Made by a program: the position numbers and the translations under genes. From assembly GCF_001700505.1 (NCBI RefSeq), contig NZ_MAPV01000155.1, positions 1-42,988 of the forward strand: a stretch of 42,988 bases of DNA, given 5' to 3'. Positions 27,005 to 35,379 of the stretch are shown in pieces; the stretch's first letter is position 1, and every line of letters starts with the position of its first letter. The stretch is from Streptomyces mutomycini. Lineage in GTDB: Bacteria; Actinomycetota; Actinomycetes; Streptomycetales; Streptomycetaceae. The notes under the pieces were generated by a model that did not search any database, was not told the origin of the DNA, and worked only from the letters and a program-made list of their open reading frames with translations.

Positions 27005-27631
27005 ATGGGACATCTCACCGTCGCCGACCTGATGACACCATTGGTCATCAGCGTTCAAGGCGGCACCACATTCAAGGAAATCGCCCGCCTGCTCACCGAG
27101 TCCGGGGTCACCGCTGTGCCAGTCGTGGACGAGGCGGGACGTCCGATCGGCGTCGTCTCCGAAGCCGACCTCCTGCGCGACAGCACCGGCGGCGCAGCAC
27201 GGAACGCCGCCGCGCTGATGAGCCACCCTGTCGTCACGGCTGAGCCCCGGTGGAACGTCGTGCACGCCGCTCGGGTGATGGAGGAGAACAGGGTCAAGCG
27301 GCTGCCCGTCATAGACGACGAGGGCTGCCTGGTCGGAGTCCTGAGCCGCAGTGATCTCGTTCAGGTCTTCCTGCGCCGGGATCGCGCGATCCAGGAGGAG
27401 ATCGTGGAAGAGGTGGTGACCCAGACCCTTCGGCTCAGTCCCTCGTCACTGAACGTGGAGGTGTCCGAGGGGCTTGTGACTCTCAGTGGCACCGTGCAGG
27501 AACGCGACACCGTGCCGGTGCTCCTGCGCCTTTGCCAGAGCGTCGACGGTGTGGTGGATGTGATCGACCGTCTCACCTGTGAGGACGGTGTCCCGCCGCG
27601 CCCTGCCCCGGTTCCTGCCGACGAGGAGTAG
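27005..27631 (+). CDS. CBS-pair and BON domain protein
   Basis: A 208-residue protein. Two CBS motifs (about 3-57, with VADLMTPLVISVQGGTTFKE; about 64-120, with LMSHPVVTAEPRWNVVHAAR) form an adenosine-nucleotide-binding Bateman module. They are followed by a BON domain (about 130-195, LNVEVSEGLVTLSGTVQERD) that usually binds lipid or membrane surfaces. Similar proteins are induced in mycobacterial and Streptomyces dormancy responses. ATG 27005 is preferred over 26984 because TAGGGG (26992-26997) sits correctly before it. It is 280 bases after the HTH-flavin gene, on the same strand. Confidence 0.9.
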   Translation: MGHLTVADLMTPLVISVQGGTTFKEIARLLTESGVTAVPVVDEAGRPIGVVSEADLLRDSTGGAARNAAALMSHPVVTAEPRWNVVHAARVMEENRVKRLPVIDDEGCLVGVLSRSDLVQVFLRRDRAIQEEIVEEVVTQTLRLSPSSLNVEVSEGLVTLSGTVQERDTVPVLLRLCQSVDGVVDVIDRLTCEDGVPPRPAPVPADEE

Positions 27632-27662
27632 ACCCGATTCGCCCGGGAGACCTTGATGCCAC

Positions 27663-27851
27663 ACCCGGACGGGTGCAACCGGTCTTGCCCACCAGCCGTA
27701 GGCGGCCGGTGGTGTCGTACCGGCCCGGGAGCAGGACCTGGGGGCGGCGCAGAGGGCCCGTGACGCCCCCGATGAGTGCTTCGGTGGAGTTCCTGCCGCG
27801 GACCTTCGACCAGCCACGCACACCTGGCCGGTAGCGGCCCGTCAGGCTCCT
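27663..27851 (-). pseudogene. Remnant of an ATP-dependent DNA ligase gene
   Basis: On the minus strand RGWSKVRGRNSTEALIGGVT, then GPLRRPQVLLPGRYDTTGRL and RLVGKTG matches the start of the OB-fold domain of actinobacterial LigC/LigD-type ligases (the W-K-x-R motif VI region followed by GxVTGxLRRPxLLxLGRYD). The nucleotidyltransferase part and the rest of the C-terminus are absent. No start is available. The rest of the gap 27632-28087 shows nothing else. Confidence 0.6.
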
Positions 27852-28087
27852 CGGCCCCAGCGTGGTGCCCGGGTTCCGGGCCTGGCCGTAGGCATCTGCG
27901 GGAGGCGTCGCCCACCTGCGCGTCGGGCGGCTGGGCGTGGAATGGGTGTCCGTCAGCAGCGGGTCACTTCTTCTCGGGCCCCCCAGATACGGCGCGTGGC
28001 CCGCACTGACTGACCGGGTGCGGGCCTCGTTCATTGCTGCCGGCCAGCTCACGCTGGGGGCTCGCTCGGTGTGGTTGCAGCGTGCTT

Positions 28088-28795
28088 TCAGGTGGTGGCC
28101 TGCGGGTGTGCGGGGTTGAGGTAGTGGACGGTGGTCTGGGTGGAGTGCTCGGTGAGCAGGTTCTGGAGTTCGCTGGCGGCGGTTTTGAGAAGGTGGCCGT
28201 CGCGGGCGGCGTGGAGGGTTTCGAGGACGAAGGCGACGTGGGTGGAGTCTTCGGTTACGCGGGTGCGGTGGGCGTCGCGGTGGTTCCAGTGGCGGGTGAG
28301 GACGTCGGTGGTGTCGGTGTAGATGATCTCCCCGGCCTTGGGGTTCTCGGTCGTGTCGGGTTCGCCGAGCGGGGTGAAGGTCTCGCTGCTGTCGGCGTAG
28401 CGGATCTCGACATCGCCGGTGACGCGGTCAAGGTCGAATGCTCCGGCGGGCAGGCCGTGGCGGACGGAGACGGCATTGTAGGAATCGACGGCCGGGTTGA
28501 TCCGGGGCAGAGAGCCCTTCTTGGCCAGGCGGCGGCCGAGGGCGTCGACACTGGGGCGGATGCGGCGGGGGTTGGTGCCGAAGGAGCGGTAGGCGGTGTG
28601 CCATGCCTCGATACGCGGGTCGCTCTCGACGGCGGGGGTCCAGGTGCCGGCGGCGAGCTGCTGCTCCAGGTCTTCCTGGGCTGCGGTGGTGGCGGGCCAG
28701 GCTTCCCGGCCGCGCAGGCCGGTGGCGGTGACGACGGCGATGAGGGTGTCGGGGAAGGCGTCGGCGACGGCGGGGCTGAGGCGGAAGCTGGTCAT
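28088..28795 (-). CDS. B3/B4 tRNA-binding domain protein
   Basis: A 235-residue protein resembling the B3/B4 editing module of phenylalanyl-tRNA synthetase beta. Marks: SFGTNPRRIRPSVDALGRRL, RINPAVDSYNAVSVRHGLPA and GEIIYTDTTDVLTRHWNHRD. Stand-alone B3/B4 proteins are thought to edit mischarged tRNA or bind amino acids, with roles mostly unproven. Last gene of the EamA-PaiB-B3/B4 operon, 42 bases after PaiB. The combination with an amino-acid-type exporter suggests handling of an unusual amino acid. Confidence 0.88.
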   Translation of the reverse strand: MTSFRLSPAVADAFPDTLIAVVTATGLRGREAWPATTAAQEDLEQQLAAGTWTPAVESDPRIEAWHTAYRSFGTNPRRIRPSVDALGRRLAKKGSLPRINPAVDSYNAVSVRHGLPAGAFDLDRVTGDVEIRYADSSETFTPLGEPDTTENPKAGEIIYTDTTDVLTRHWNHRDAHRTRVTEDSTHVAFVLETLHAARDGHLLKTAASELQNLLTEHSTQTTVHYLNPAHPQATT

Positions 28796-28837
28796 CGCGA
28801 GGGATTCCGTTCCGGGAGAAGGGGGTTGGGCGACAGG

Positions 28838-29485
28838 TCACGGCTTCCAGGTGCCGACGCGGTTCAGGCGGCGTATCTGCTGGGCCGCGGTGGGTGCGTC
28901 CAGGGCTCTGCCGCGTTCGGTGAGCCGGCGGGCGGTGTCGGTGCGCTGCTCGGCGGGCTTGTGGTCGTCGTACTTGAACTTCGCGCGGACCTCGGTGATG
29001 TCCAGGTGCAGGCCGCGGATGCCGGGCAGCATCCGCCCATAGGGGGCTTGGTCGGGGTCGATGGGGGCGTGGTCGCCGTCGGGCTGGAAGTGGGCCATCT
29101 GCCGGCGCAGCAGCTCGGCTTTGTCCTGTGGGTCGTCGATGATCGTGGCCTGGCAGGTGAACTGGACGGCCGCGTAGTAGCTGGTGGGGACGCCCTCGGT
29201 GGGCGGGATGCCGGGTTTGGCGCGCCAGGGGCCGGGGATGAAGGCGTAGTCGCTGGTGACGGTGAAGATGACGTTCGGGTCGACCTCGATCGTCTTCCAG
29301 ACGGGGTTGGGGCGGGCGAGGTGGATCAGCAGAGTGCTGCCGTCGACGGTGAAGTGCGTGGGCACGACGATCGGCGCGTGTCCGAGCAGGCCGTTGACGC
29401 TGAGGATGCCGAAGTCGTGTCCGTCGGCGATCCAGGTCTGCCATTCGGCGTCGTCGAGGGCGGCGTCCCAGGGCTGGATGAACAT
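28838..29485 (-). CDS. PaiB-family FMN-binding protein
   Basis: A 215-residue split-barrel flavoprotein of the PaiB group. Marks: the N-terminal MFIQPWDAA, HAPIVVPTHF, LLIHLARPNP and MLPGIRGLHLDITEVRAKFK. Bacillus PaiB is described as a negative regulator of sporulation and protease genes, but for most members an enzymatic role is equally likely. AAAGGA precedes the ATG. It is the middle gene of a three-gene operon, 25 bases after the transporter. Confidence 0.92.
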   Translation of the reverse strand: MFIQPWDAALDDAEWQTWIADGHDFGILSVNGLLGHAPIVVPTHFTVDGSTLLIHLARPNPVWKTIEVDPNVIFTVTSDYAFIPGPWRAKPGIPPTEGVPTSYYAAVQFTCQATIIDDPQDKAELLRRQMAHFQPDGDHAPIDPDQAPYGRMLPGIRGLHLDITEVRAKFKYDDHKPAEQRTDTARRLTERGRALDAPTAAQQIRRLNRVGTWKP

Positions 29486-29510
29486 CCGGGGTCCTTTCCG
29501 GGGTGCAGGG

Positions 29511-30347
29511 TCAGGCGAGGGCGAGGAGGCTGACGGCAGCGGCGGCGGTGCCCAGACCGATCAGCTGGGTGCGGTGGATGCGCTCGGCAAGGACGCTGCG
29601 GGCGAGTAGGACGGTGCCGGCCGGGTAGAGGGCGGTGATCACGGCGACGACGGCCAAGTCGCCGCTGCGGGCGGCGAGCAGGAACAGCAGGTTGGCCACA
29701 GAGTCCAGCACACCGGCCGCGGCCGACATCGCGTACGCGGGTTTGTCCGGGCCCAGCCGCCGGAACATCACACCGGCGGCGGCGAGCGTGACGGCGGAGG
29801 ACACGGTGCGGCCGACGATCAACGGGCCGACACCGCTGTCGGAGGGCGCCTGGTGCAGGAAGACCAGTTGCAGGGCGATGGCGGCTCCGGCGCCGAGGGC
29901 CAGCAGCAGCGCGGTGCGTGGCGGGCGCACACTGCCGGCACCGTGCCCGGCGCTGACCAGCACCACCGCTGCCAGCGCCAGGGGCAGGCCGATCAGCCCG
30001 GCCAGCCCCAGGTGCTCGCCCTGCACCAGCCCCACGCCTACCGGCAGCATCGCCGAGACCAGCGCGGTCACCGGTGACAGAACGTTCATCGGGCCGATCG
30101 CGAGCGTGCGGTAGAGCAGCGCGAACGCGGCGGCCGACGCGACACCGGAGGCGGCGCCCCACGCGAGGGTGGCGGGAGCGAAGGAAGCGCCGAGGAAGGG
30201 CCACAGCAGCAACTCGACGGTGAGCGAGGCCGGAGCGGCGATCATCACGGTGCGCAGGACATGGGCCTTGCGGGCACCGAGACCGCCGAGGAAGTCGGCG
30301 CATCCGTAGGCCAGGGAGCTGCCTAGAGCCAGCAGCAGAGCAATCAC
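29511..30347 (-). CDS. EamA-family (DMT) transporter
   Basis: A 278-residue drug/metabolite transporter with ten hydrophobic segments in two EamA halves (SLAYGCADFLGGLGARKAHV in the first; ITALYPAGTVLLARSVLAER in the second). The family exports amino acids, nucleosides and related metabolites. The GTG at 30347 follows AAGGGA. It heads an operon with PaiB and B3/B4 genes and diverges from an XRE-cupin regulator. A candidate promoter lies at 30383-30413. Confidence 0.92.
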   Translation of the reverse strand: MIALLLALGSSLAYGCADFLGGLGARKAHVLRTVMIAAPASLTVELLLWPFLGASFAPATLAWGAASGVASAAAFALLYRTLAIGPMNVLSPVTALVSAMLPVGVGLVQGEHLGLAGLIGLPLALAAVVLVSAGHGAGSVRPPRTALLLALGAGAAIALQLVFLHQAPSDSGVGPLIVGRTVSSAVTLAAAGVMFRRLGPDKPAYAMSAAAGVLDSVANLLFLLAARSGDLAVVAVITALYPAGTVLLARSVLAERIHRTQLIGLGTAAAAVSLLALA

Positions 30348-30382
30348 AGCGGTACATCCCTTACTATCAATGGAACGACTAC

Positions 30383-30413
30383 ACCGTACAACGCACCGAC
30401 CGAAAGTAGTCAA
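30383..30413 (-). promoter_or_regulatory. Promoter of the EamA operon within a divergent control region
   Basis: On the minus strand TTGACT (30413-30408), 19 bases, then TACGGT (30388-30383). GACTAC and GTAGTC form a 6-bp inverted repeat spanning this promoter. The 121-base gap to the XRE-cupin start is the natural operator region. Confidence 0.5.
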
Positions 30414-30468
30414 CCGAACGACCGCGCGGTGCAGTGCACTGACCCTCTGACCCGAAAGGGTGGCAGCG

Positions 30469-31044
30469 ATGGCCGAGACCGAAGCTGCGCTGCGGACGCT
30501 CGCGCACAATGTCCGCGCGGCCCGCACCCGCGCCGGCCTGTCTCTGGACGAACTCGGCCGACGCGCCAAGGTCAGCAAGGGCGCCCTGGTCGCACTGGAG
30601 AAGGCGCAGGGCAATCCGAACTTCGCCACCCTGGTCCGCCTCGCCGACACCCTCGGCGTCTCCGTCTCCGCGCTGATGGAGGGCAGTCCCGAACAGCATG
30701 TCCGGGTGGTGAGCGCCGATGCCGTCATGCCCCTGTGGAAGGGTGAGCGCGGCAGCGAGGCCCGGCTGATGCTGACCACCAGCGGCCTTGCGGCCGCCGA
30801 GGTCTGGCGATGGACACTGGAACCCGGCGAGGAGTACCCCAGCCACCCCCACCAGGCCGGTGTCGTGGAGACCGTCAGCGTCACCGCCGGACGAATGGTG
30901 CTCGTCGTGGACGGCGCCGAGCACTCCGTCGAGGCCGGGCAGACCGCCACCTTCGACGCCGACCGCGCGCACACCTACCGCGGCTCAGGAGCCGAACCCT
31001 GCCACCTGATCATGACCGTCCACCTCCCCCCAGGCCCCGCGTAG
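30469..31044 (+). CDS. XRE-cupin regulator
   Basis: A 191-residue regulator: an N-terminal XRE helix-turn-helix (about 9-62; DELGRRAKVSKGALVALEKA) and a C-terminal cupin barrel (about 108-180). The cupin has the metal-type residues His126, His128, Glu134 and His168 (SHPHQAG, VET, AHTY). Such proteins sense a small ligand through the cupin. It diverges from the EamA-PaiB-B3/B4 operon and probably controls it. ATG 30469 is used, with AAAGGG (30453-30458) upstream; GTG 30460 is possible. The ISL3 element begins 184 bases after its stop. Confidence 0.9.
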   Translation: MAETEAALRTLAHNVRAARTRAGLSLDELGRRAKVSKGALVALEKAQGNPNFATLVRLADTLGVSVSALMEGSPEQHVRVVSADAVMPLWKGERGSEARLMLTTSGLAAAEVWRWTLEPGEEYPSHPHQAGVVETVSVTAGRMVLVVDGAEHSVEAGQTATFDADRAHTYRGSGAEPCHLIMTVHLPPGPA

Positions 31045-31220
31045 CGCCTCAACGGCCCCAGACGACTTGGCAGTCAACAAGACCAGCAGGTCACCCGTGA
31101 TCTCCATCAGACCGACGTCCTCAGCGACGGCGAAGCACTCGCCCGCCATCACGCGCGAGGCATCAGAACCCATCTCGCGCGGCTGCCTTGCTCCCGGCGC
31201 TCTGAACAACGAACGTTGCT

Positions 31221-31251
31221 GAAACTCGGGTTCTGGCACAGATCTTGGGGA
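31221..31251. repeat. Left target duplication and left inverted repeat of the ISL3 element
   Basis: Target duplication GAAACTCG at 31221-31228, followed by the 23-bp inverted repeat 31229-31251. It differs from the right repeat at one position (CACAGATC here, CACAAATC there). Confidence 0.92.
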
Positions 31252-31389
31252 ACCGTCGCCAGAGCGTGACATCGGTGTTCGATTGCGAGAGGCTGGCTCG
31301 TGCGAGACGGCGTACGCCTTGACGTCTGACAGCCGGAAATGACGCTCCATCAGGTTTCTGCTGGCCGCTGCTGCGGTCGCTTGTGGACG

Positions 31390-32995
31390 GTGATGGTGCT
31401 GGTCATGCAGACCGATGCACCGTTCTGGGATTCGCTGGTGTTCGCCGGGATCGACGAGGTGGATGTCGAGGCGGTCACGGCCGCGTTCGGCACGGTCGAA
31501 GTGGTGGCGAGAGGTCGCACGGCCGGGGCGGCGTGTCCGGACTGCGGCCGCTTCTCGGACCGGGTCCACGACCGATACCAGCGCAGGCTGAGGGACCTTC
31601 CGCTCGCTGACCAGGGCTCCGTGATCCGGCTGACGGTCCGACGCTTCATCTGCGGGTTTGCGGACTGCCCGCGCCGGACGTTCGCCGAGCCGTTCTCCCG
31701 GCTGACTGTCCCGCACGCGCGGTTTACCACGCGGCTCAACCACACCCTTGGGCAAGTGGGGCTTGCCCTGGCGGGGCGGGCCGGCGCTCGGCTGGCCACC
31801 CAGCTGGGTTTCGGCGTGGGACGGATGACCTTGCTGCGCAGGGTCATGGCACTGCCCGATCCACGGTTCCGCACGCCGCGGGTGCTGGGCGTGGACGACT
31901 TCGCGCTCCGCCGCGGCCAGACCTACTCCACCGTTCTGACCAGCGTCGAAGACCACCGGGTGGTCGATGTGCTCCCGACCCGCGAGGCCGGGCCGCTGGC
32001 CGCCTGGCTGGTCCGCCACCCCGGCGTGGAGATCATCTGCCGCGACCGGGCGGGCGCCTACGCCGAGGGCGCCCGGCGCGGTGCACCCGATGCTCTGCAG
32101 ATCGCCGACCGGTTCCATCTGTGGCAGGGCCTCGGCAGGCCGTGGAAACCTGTGTCGCATCCCACCGCGACTGCCTGCGCACCCCGACGTCCAGCGGCAC
32201 GCTGCCGGAGGCCACCCGACCGACTTCAGGGCGATCGCAGGACGACGCGGAGCCCGCCGGCCGGCGGGCCGCGCGGAAGAAGGCCGCACACGCCCTGGTC
32301 CACGAGATGCTCGCCCAGGGCCACTCACGCCGGGCGATCGCCCGGCACCTGGGCTGCGGCCTGAACACCGTGCTTCGGTACGCGAACGCCGCACGCTGGC
32401 AGGACACCATCCGCGACAACCGCCCCCGGCCCAGCAGGCTGGACCCCCACAAGCCCTACCTGGAACGGCGATTCGCCGAGGGATGCACCAGCGTCACCCA
32501 ACTGCACGGCGAGCTGGTCGCCGAGCAAGCTCCCGTCACCTAGGGCATGGTCCGAGCGCACATCGCCACCTTGCGCGGGACTCCGTCCGCAGCACCACCG
32601 AGGCCGCCGACGGACGGCAGGTGACCGGCTGGATCACCCGCCACCCTGCCGCCCTGAGAGAGGAAGACCGCGCCAGCCTCAAGGATGTCCTGACCCGCTG
32701 TCCCGAACTGGACACGGCGGCCGGACACGTCCGCGATTTCGGCGAGATGCTCACCGGCCGCCTCGGCGCCACGCTCCCCACCTGGATCGAAGCCGTCGAC
32801 GCCAGCCAGCTGCCCGGGCTCACAGGATTCGCACTCCACCTGCGCCGTGACCTCGACGCCGTGACCGCCGGCCTCACTCTGGACTGGAGCTCGGGCAGCA
32901 TCGAAGGCGCCGTGAACCGCATCAAGAAGATCAAGAGACAGCTCTACGGACGAGCCGGTTTCCACCTTCTCCGGAAGATGATCCTGCTGCAGTAG
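31390..32995 (+). pseudogene. ISL3-family transposase, three inactivating lesions
   Basis: Zinc-finger start (CPDCGRFSDRVHDRYQRRLR), HTH region, DDE-type catalytic region (VLGVDDFALRRGQTYSTVLT; ICRDRAGAYAEGARRGAPDA) and the C-terminal DWSSGSIEGAVNRIKKIKRQ are all recognisable. The frame breaks three times. A base is lost near 32136 (expected GLGQAVETCVA). A TAG stop at 32541-32543 stands where Tyr is expected in PVTYGMVRAH. A second base is lost near 32613. Otherwise length and order are those of a full ISL3 transposase. Start is GTG 31390 or ATG 31393. Confidence 0.9.
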
Positions 32996-33109
32996 CCCGG
33001 AAGCAGGCATCTTGCGATGCGGGTTCGGCGGGCCAGAACTTCGTGTGATCACCCTTGTGTGTGCCGCCTGCGCCCGCCCTCCGACGGGTATCGCCGGCCC
33101 CTCACCCGT

Positions 33110-33850
33110 TCACGCCCGCTGATTGACCTGGTGTGTTCGGGCGAGCAGACGGCATGGCAGGGCTTGTTCTGAAACCCCGCTGTCTGTGTCTGGTTCCACC
33201 CGATACAGCAGAGCCTCAGGTGTGAGTGTCACGCAGTCCGTCAGATGGCCGTTGGTGAATAGCGCGCCGACTCCGTCTTCTACTGCCCAGCCGGCCGGAA
33301 GCGCGCGGCTTGCCACAGCCGCCTGATAGGACGCTCGTCGGCCCGGTTCACTGTCGTAGTGCGGGCAGACCGAGCCGGACAGCAGGCTCAGCCCATCGGA
33401 GAGGTGGGTCAGTGGCCCAAATGAGTCGGTGTGCGAGCCCTCGGCCCAGCAGTTGGCACCAGCGCTGATGCCGCACAGCAAGGTCCCTCGGTCGAAGGCC
33501 TCGCGAAGTAGCTGGTCCACGCCGTGCGCGCGCCAGACCGCCAGCATGTTCGCGGTGTTGCCCCCACCCACATAGACCACGTCCTGAGAGAGCAGGAACG
33601 TGCGCAGTTCGTCGTCATCGAGCTCCCGCCGGAACAGCTGCAAGACGCTGGGCTCGCACGAACGTGACCGGTACGCCTCGAAGAACTGCTCGATGTAGGC
33701 GGGCGCGTCGCCGCTGGCTGTAGGGACGAAGCACACCTTTGGGCGACGAACGGGCACCTGACCGAGCACCCAGTCATCCAGTAGACCGTCGTCGTCGGTG
33801 GAGAAGCCGCCTCCAAGAAGAGCCAAACGACGTTCCGAAACGACAGTCAT
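33110..33850 (-). CDS. Peptidase E-like (S51) protein, passenger of the ISL3 element
   Basis: A 246-residue protein of the class-I glutamine-amidotransferase-like fold, closest to S51 dipeptidase E. LALLGGG opens the fold, VVYVGGGNTANML precedes the active site, and the nucleophile elbow is GISAGANCW with Ser129; a conserved His follows in CPHYDSE. Dipeptidase E removes N-terminal Asp, but other members differ in substrate. ATG 33850 follows AGGAGG. The gene looks intact and codon use is somewhat less GC-biased than core genes. It lies wholly inside the inverted ends of the element, so it travelled with it. Confidence 0.87.
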   Translation of the reverse strand: MTVVSERRLALLGGGFSTDDDGLLDDWVLGQVPVRRPKVCFVPTASGDAPAYIEQFFEAYRSRSCEPSVLQLFRRELDDDELRTFLLSQDVVYVGGGNTANMLAVWRAHGVDQLLREAFDRGTLLCGISAGANCWAEGSHTDSFGPLTHLSDGLSLLSGSVCPHYDSEPGRRASYQAAVASRALPAGWAVEDGVGALFTNGHLTDCVTLTPEALLYRVEPDTDSGVSEQALPCRLLARTHQVNQRA

Positions 33851-34134
33851 GAGGGGGTGCCTCCTCAGATCACGATGCAGATGCGCATGACGCCTGAACC
33901 GTGTCAAGCCATCGGCCAGGTCCGCAATCGAATAGCCGCCTCCGCGGCCCGAGGATTTGTCCATCCAGGACAGGCTCAAATGCGGACGCGGAACGACGGC
34001 CAGTCCGCCACCCCCACGCCGTAGTCCGCAAAAGTCGGACCACCATCAAAGTTCGGTGAGGCAGAACATTCTGCATGGAGTCGAGGGCTCAGCCTCCCGC
34101 ATCATCGAACACCACGATGACTCTCCGTGATCAC

Positions 34135-34165
34135 TCCCCAAGATTTGTGCCAGAACCGAAACTCG
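34135..34165. repeat. Right inverted repeat and right target duplication of the ISL3 element
   Basis: The 23-bp right end is 34135-34157 (ending GTGCCAGAACC), then GAAACTCG at 34158-34165, identical to the left duplication. Confidence 0.92.
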
Positions 34166-34229
34166 CCTACGTCCCACCCTGCGTTGGAGTCGGCGTCGCA
34201 ATGGTCAAACGGTCAGCTCCAAACCGTGG

Positions 34230-34808
34230 CTACAAGACGCCTTCGACGGTCAAGGCATACGTGCGTCCGTGGTGGCCGGGCTCGGTCAGCGCCACCTGTG
34301 CGACCGATGCGATGTCCGCGGGGTGGATGGTCGGCAGCGCGGTCTCGGCGTACGGCGCGCGGACGGTCTCGCGGCCACGGATGGACGCAGCCCACATCAG
34401 GGCGTTCGAAGCGAACTGCGTCGGCCGCAGGATCGTCCAGGCCATGCCGGTTCCCTTGAGTAGTTGCTCCACCGCCAGGTTCTCGTCGGCAGGGCCGAGG
34501 TGCGGGTGGGTCTGGACGGTGATGGACGACACCAGCACGACGTGCTCCACTCCCGCCTGCCGGGCGGCTTCGAGGATGTCGGCGTCCGAGCCCAGACGCG
34601 ACACAAGAAACAGCGAGCGCACCCCCTTCAGCACGGACTTCAACGACGTCGGCTCTGCGAAGTCGCCCTCCACGGCTTCGACCCCTTGGGGGAAGACGGC
34701 CCGTGCGGCATCATGGGTGAGCCCTCTCAGCGGCCCGACACCGCGTGCGTGCAGCTCCTTCAGCAGGGCACTGCCTATGTTTCCAGTGGCTCCGGTCACG
34801 AGGATCAC
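34230..34808 (-). CDS. NAD(P)-binding NmrA-type protein, C-terminally shortened
   Basis: A 192-residue Rossmann protein: ILVTGATGNIGSALL at the N-terminus, FLVSRLGSDADILEAARQAG, HVVLVSSITVQ, WTILRPTQFASNAL and HPADIASVAQVALTEPGHHG. Relatives (NmrA/HSCARG, quinone-reductase-like) are usually about 280 residues. Here homology stops at RTYALT, a few residues before TAG, so about 90 C-terminal residues are missing. The cut lies about 75 bases outside the ISL3 right end, so that insertion did not itself cause it. GTG 34808 gives the normal N-terminus. Probably non-functional or altered. Confidence 0.72.
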   Translation of the reverse strand: MILVTGATGNIGSALLKELHARGVGPLRGLTHDAARAVFPQGVEAVEGDFAEPTSLKSVLKGVRSLFLVSRLGSDADILEAARQAGVEHVVLVSSITVQTHPHLGPADENLAVEQLLKGTGMAWTILRPTQFASNALMWAASIRGRETVRAPYAETALPTIHPADIASVAQVALTEPGHHGRTYALTVEGVL

Positions 34809-35127
34809 GAGCGTGTTTCCCGTCGTCAGATGATCGAGTAGGCGACACGCCCGCCCTGGACCCCCTCCACCACGAGACGGCATGAGGCACCGTTCACCGA
34901 CCACCGGCTGGCGCCACCGTGGACGCTCTGCCCGTGTCGACGTACAAAGCTCGGGAGATTCCTGTCATCGACGGGGATGACAGGGCACGCTGCATCACCC
35001 ACCGCATCGCCCGCAAGGGAGTACGTGAACGTGCACAGTCGAGTACGGATGAACGTGCCTACCCGCGGGCGTGGCCAGGCGTCTTCTTGACCTGAAGCGT
35101 GATGGCGCCGACCACTTGGAAGTCATC
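34809..35127. other. 319-base region with possible transposase scrap
   Basis: No intact gene. A plus-strand stretch near 34935-35094 (with ITHRIARKGVR) recalls part of IS5-type transposases, but it is in the opposite direction to the clearer remnant that follows. Too weak to call. Confidence 0.35.
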
Positions 35128-35272
35128 TCATTGGGCGAGCCTGCGGTCGCAGATGAGGGTGCAGGCGATGCTGGTGAAGGCGAGGAAATGGTCGGCCTTG
35201 CGTTCGTAGGTCGGTGGAGGCGGCGGCAGCCGGCGAGCCAGGCCATGGTGCGTTCCACGGTCCAGCGGTCGG
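35128..35272 (-). pseudogene. C-terminal remnant of an IS5-type transposase
   Basis: The minus strand reads RWTVERTMAWLAGCRRLHR, a hallmark of IS5-family transposase C-termini. A frame change follows (expected RRYERKADHFLAF), then the usual end (DRRLAQ-stop) in the other frame at 35128-35150. Everything upstream of the catalytic Glu region is missing. Confidence 0.75.
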
Positions 35273-35276
35273 ACGT

Positions 35277-35379
35277 CGCTCGATCAAGGTCACTGTGGAC
35301 CGGTACGGCCACCTCGCACAGAACGGTCAGGAGCGCTGCCGTCAGGTCGTCGAGGCGGCCGTAGGTCCCTACGTGCTCA
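35277..35379 (+). pseudogene. C-terminal remnant of a tyrosine integrase
   Basis: RSIKVTVDRYGHLAQNGQER then CRQVVEAAVGPYVL matches the last 35 residues of actinobacterial phage-type integrases (HSSIKVTxDRYGHL, where Tyr is the nucleophile). The body of the enzyme is absent; it abuts the IS5 remnant. No tRNA or att-like repeat was found nearby. Confidence 0.7.

Larger units (their letters stand above)
31229..34157 (+). mobile_element. Complete ISL3-type element with a passenger gene
   Basis: The left end starts GGTTCTGGCACA (31229) and the right end, read from 34157 on the other strand, starts identically. Over 23 bp only one base differs. GAAACTCG stands immediately outside both ends (31221-31228 and 34158-34165), an exact 8-bp target duplication, as ISL3 elements make. 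Inside are a damaged ISL3 transposase gene (plus strand) and, beyond it, about 1.1 kb with a peptidase E-like gene (minus strand). The ends prove it moved here as one 2,929-bp unit. The transposase lesions imply it can no longer move without help. Confidence 0.92.

Noticed and set aside
31045..31228. Minus-strand frame with a plausible look (GECFAVAEDVGLMEITGDLL)
   Set aside because: It overlaps the end of the XRE-cupin gene, has no start, and matches no family I recognise; left unassigned.
33001..33060. A second ISL3 right end just after the transposase (CCAGAAC and GTGATCAC nearby)
   Set aside because: The pieces are in the wrong order and spacing; the true right end at 34135-34157 has matching repeat and target duplication.
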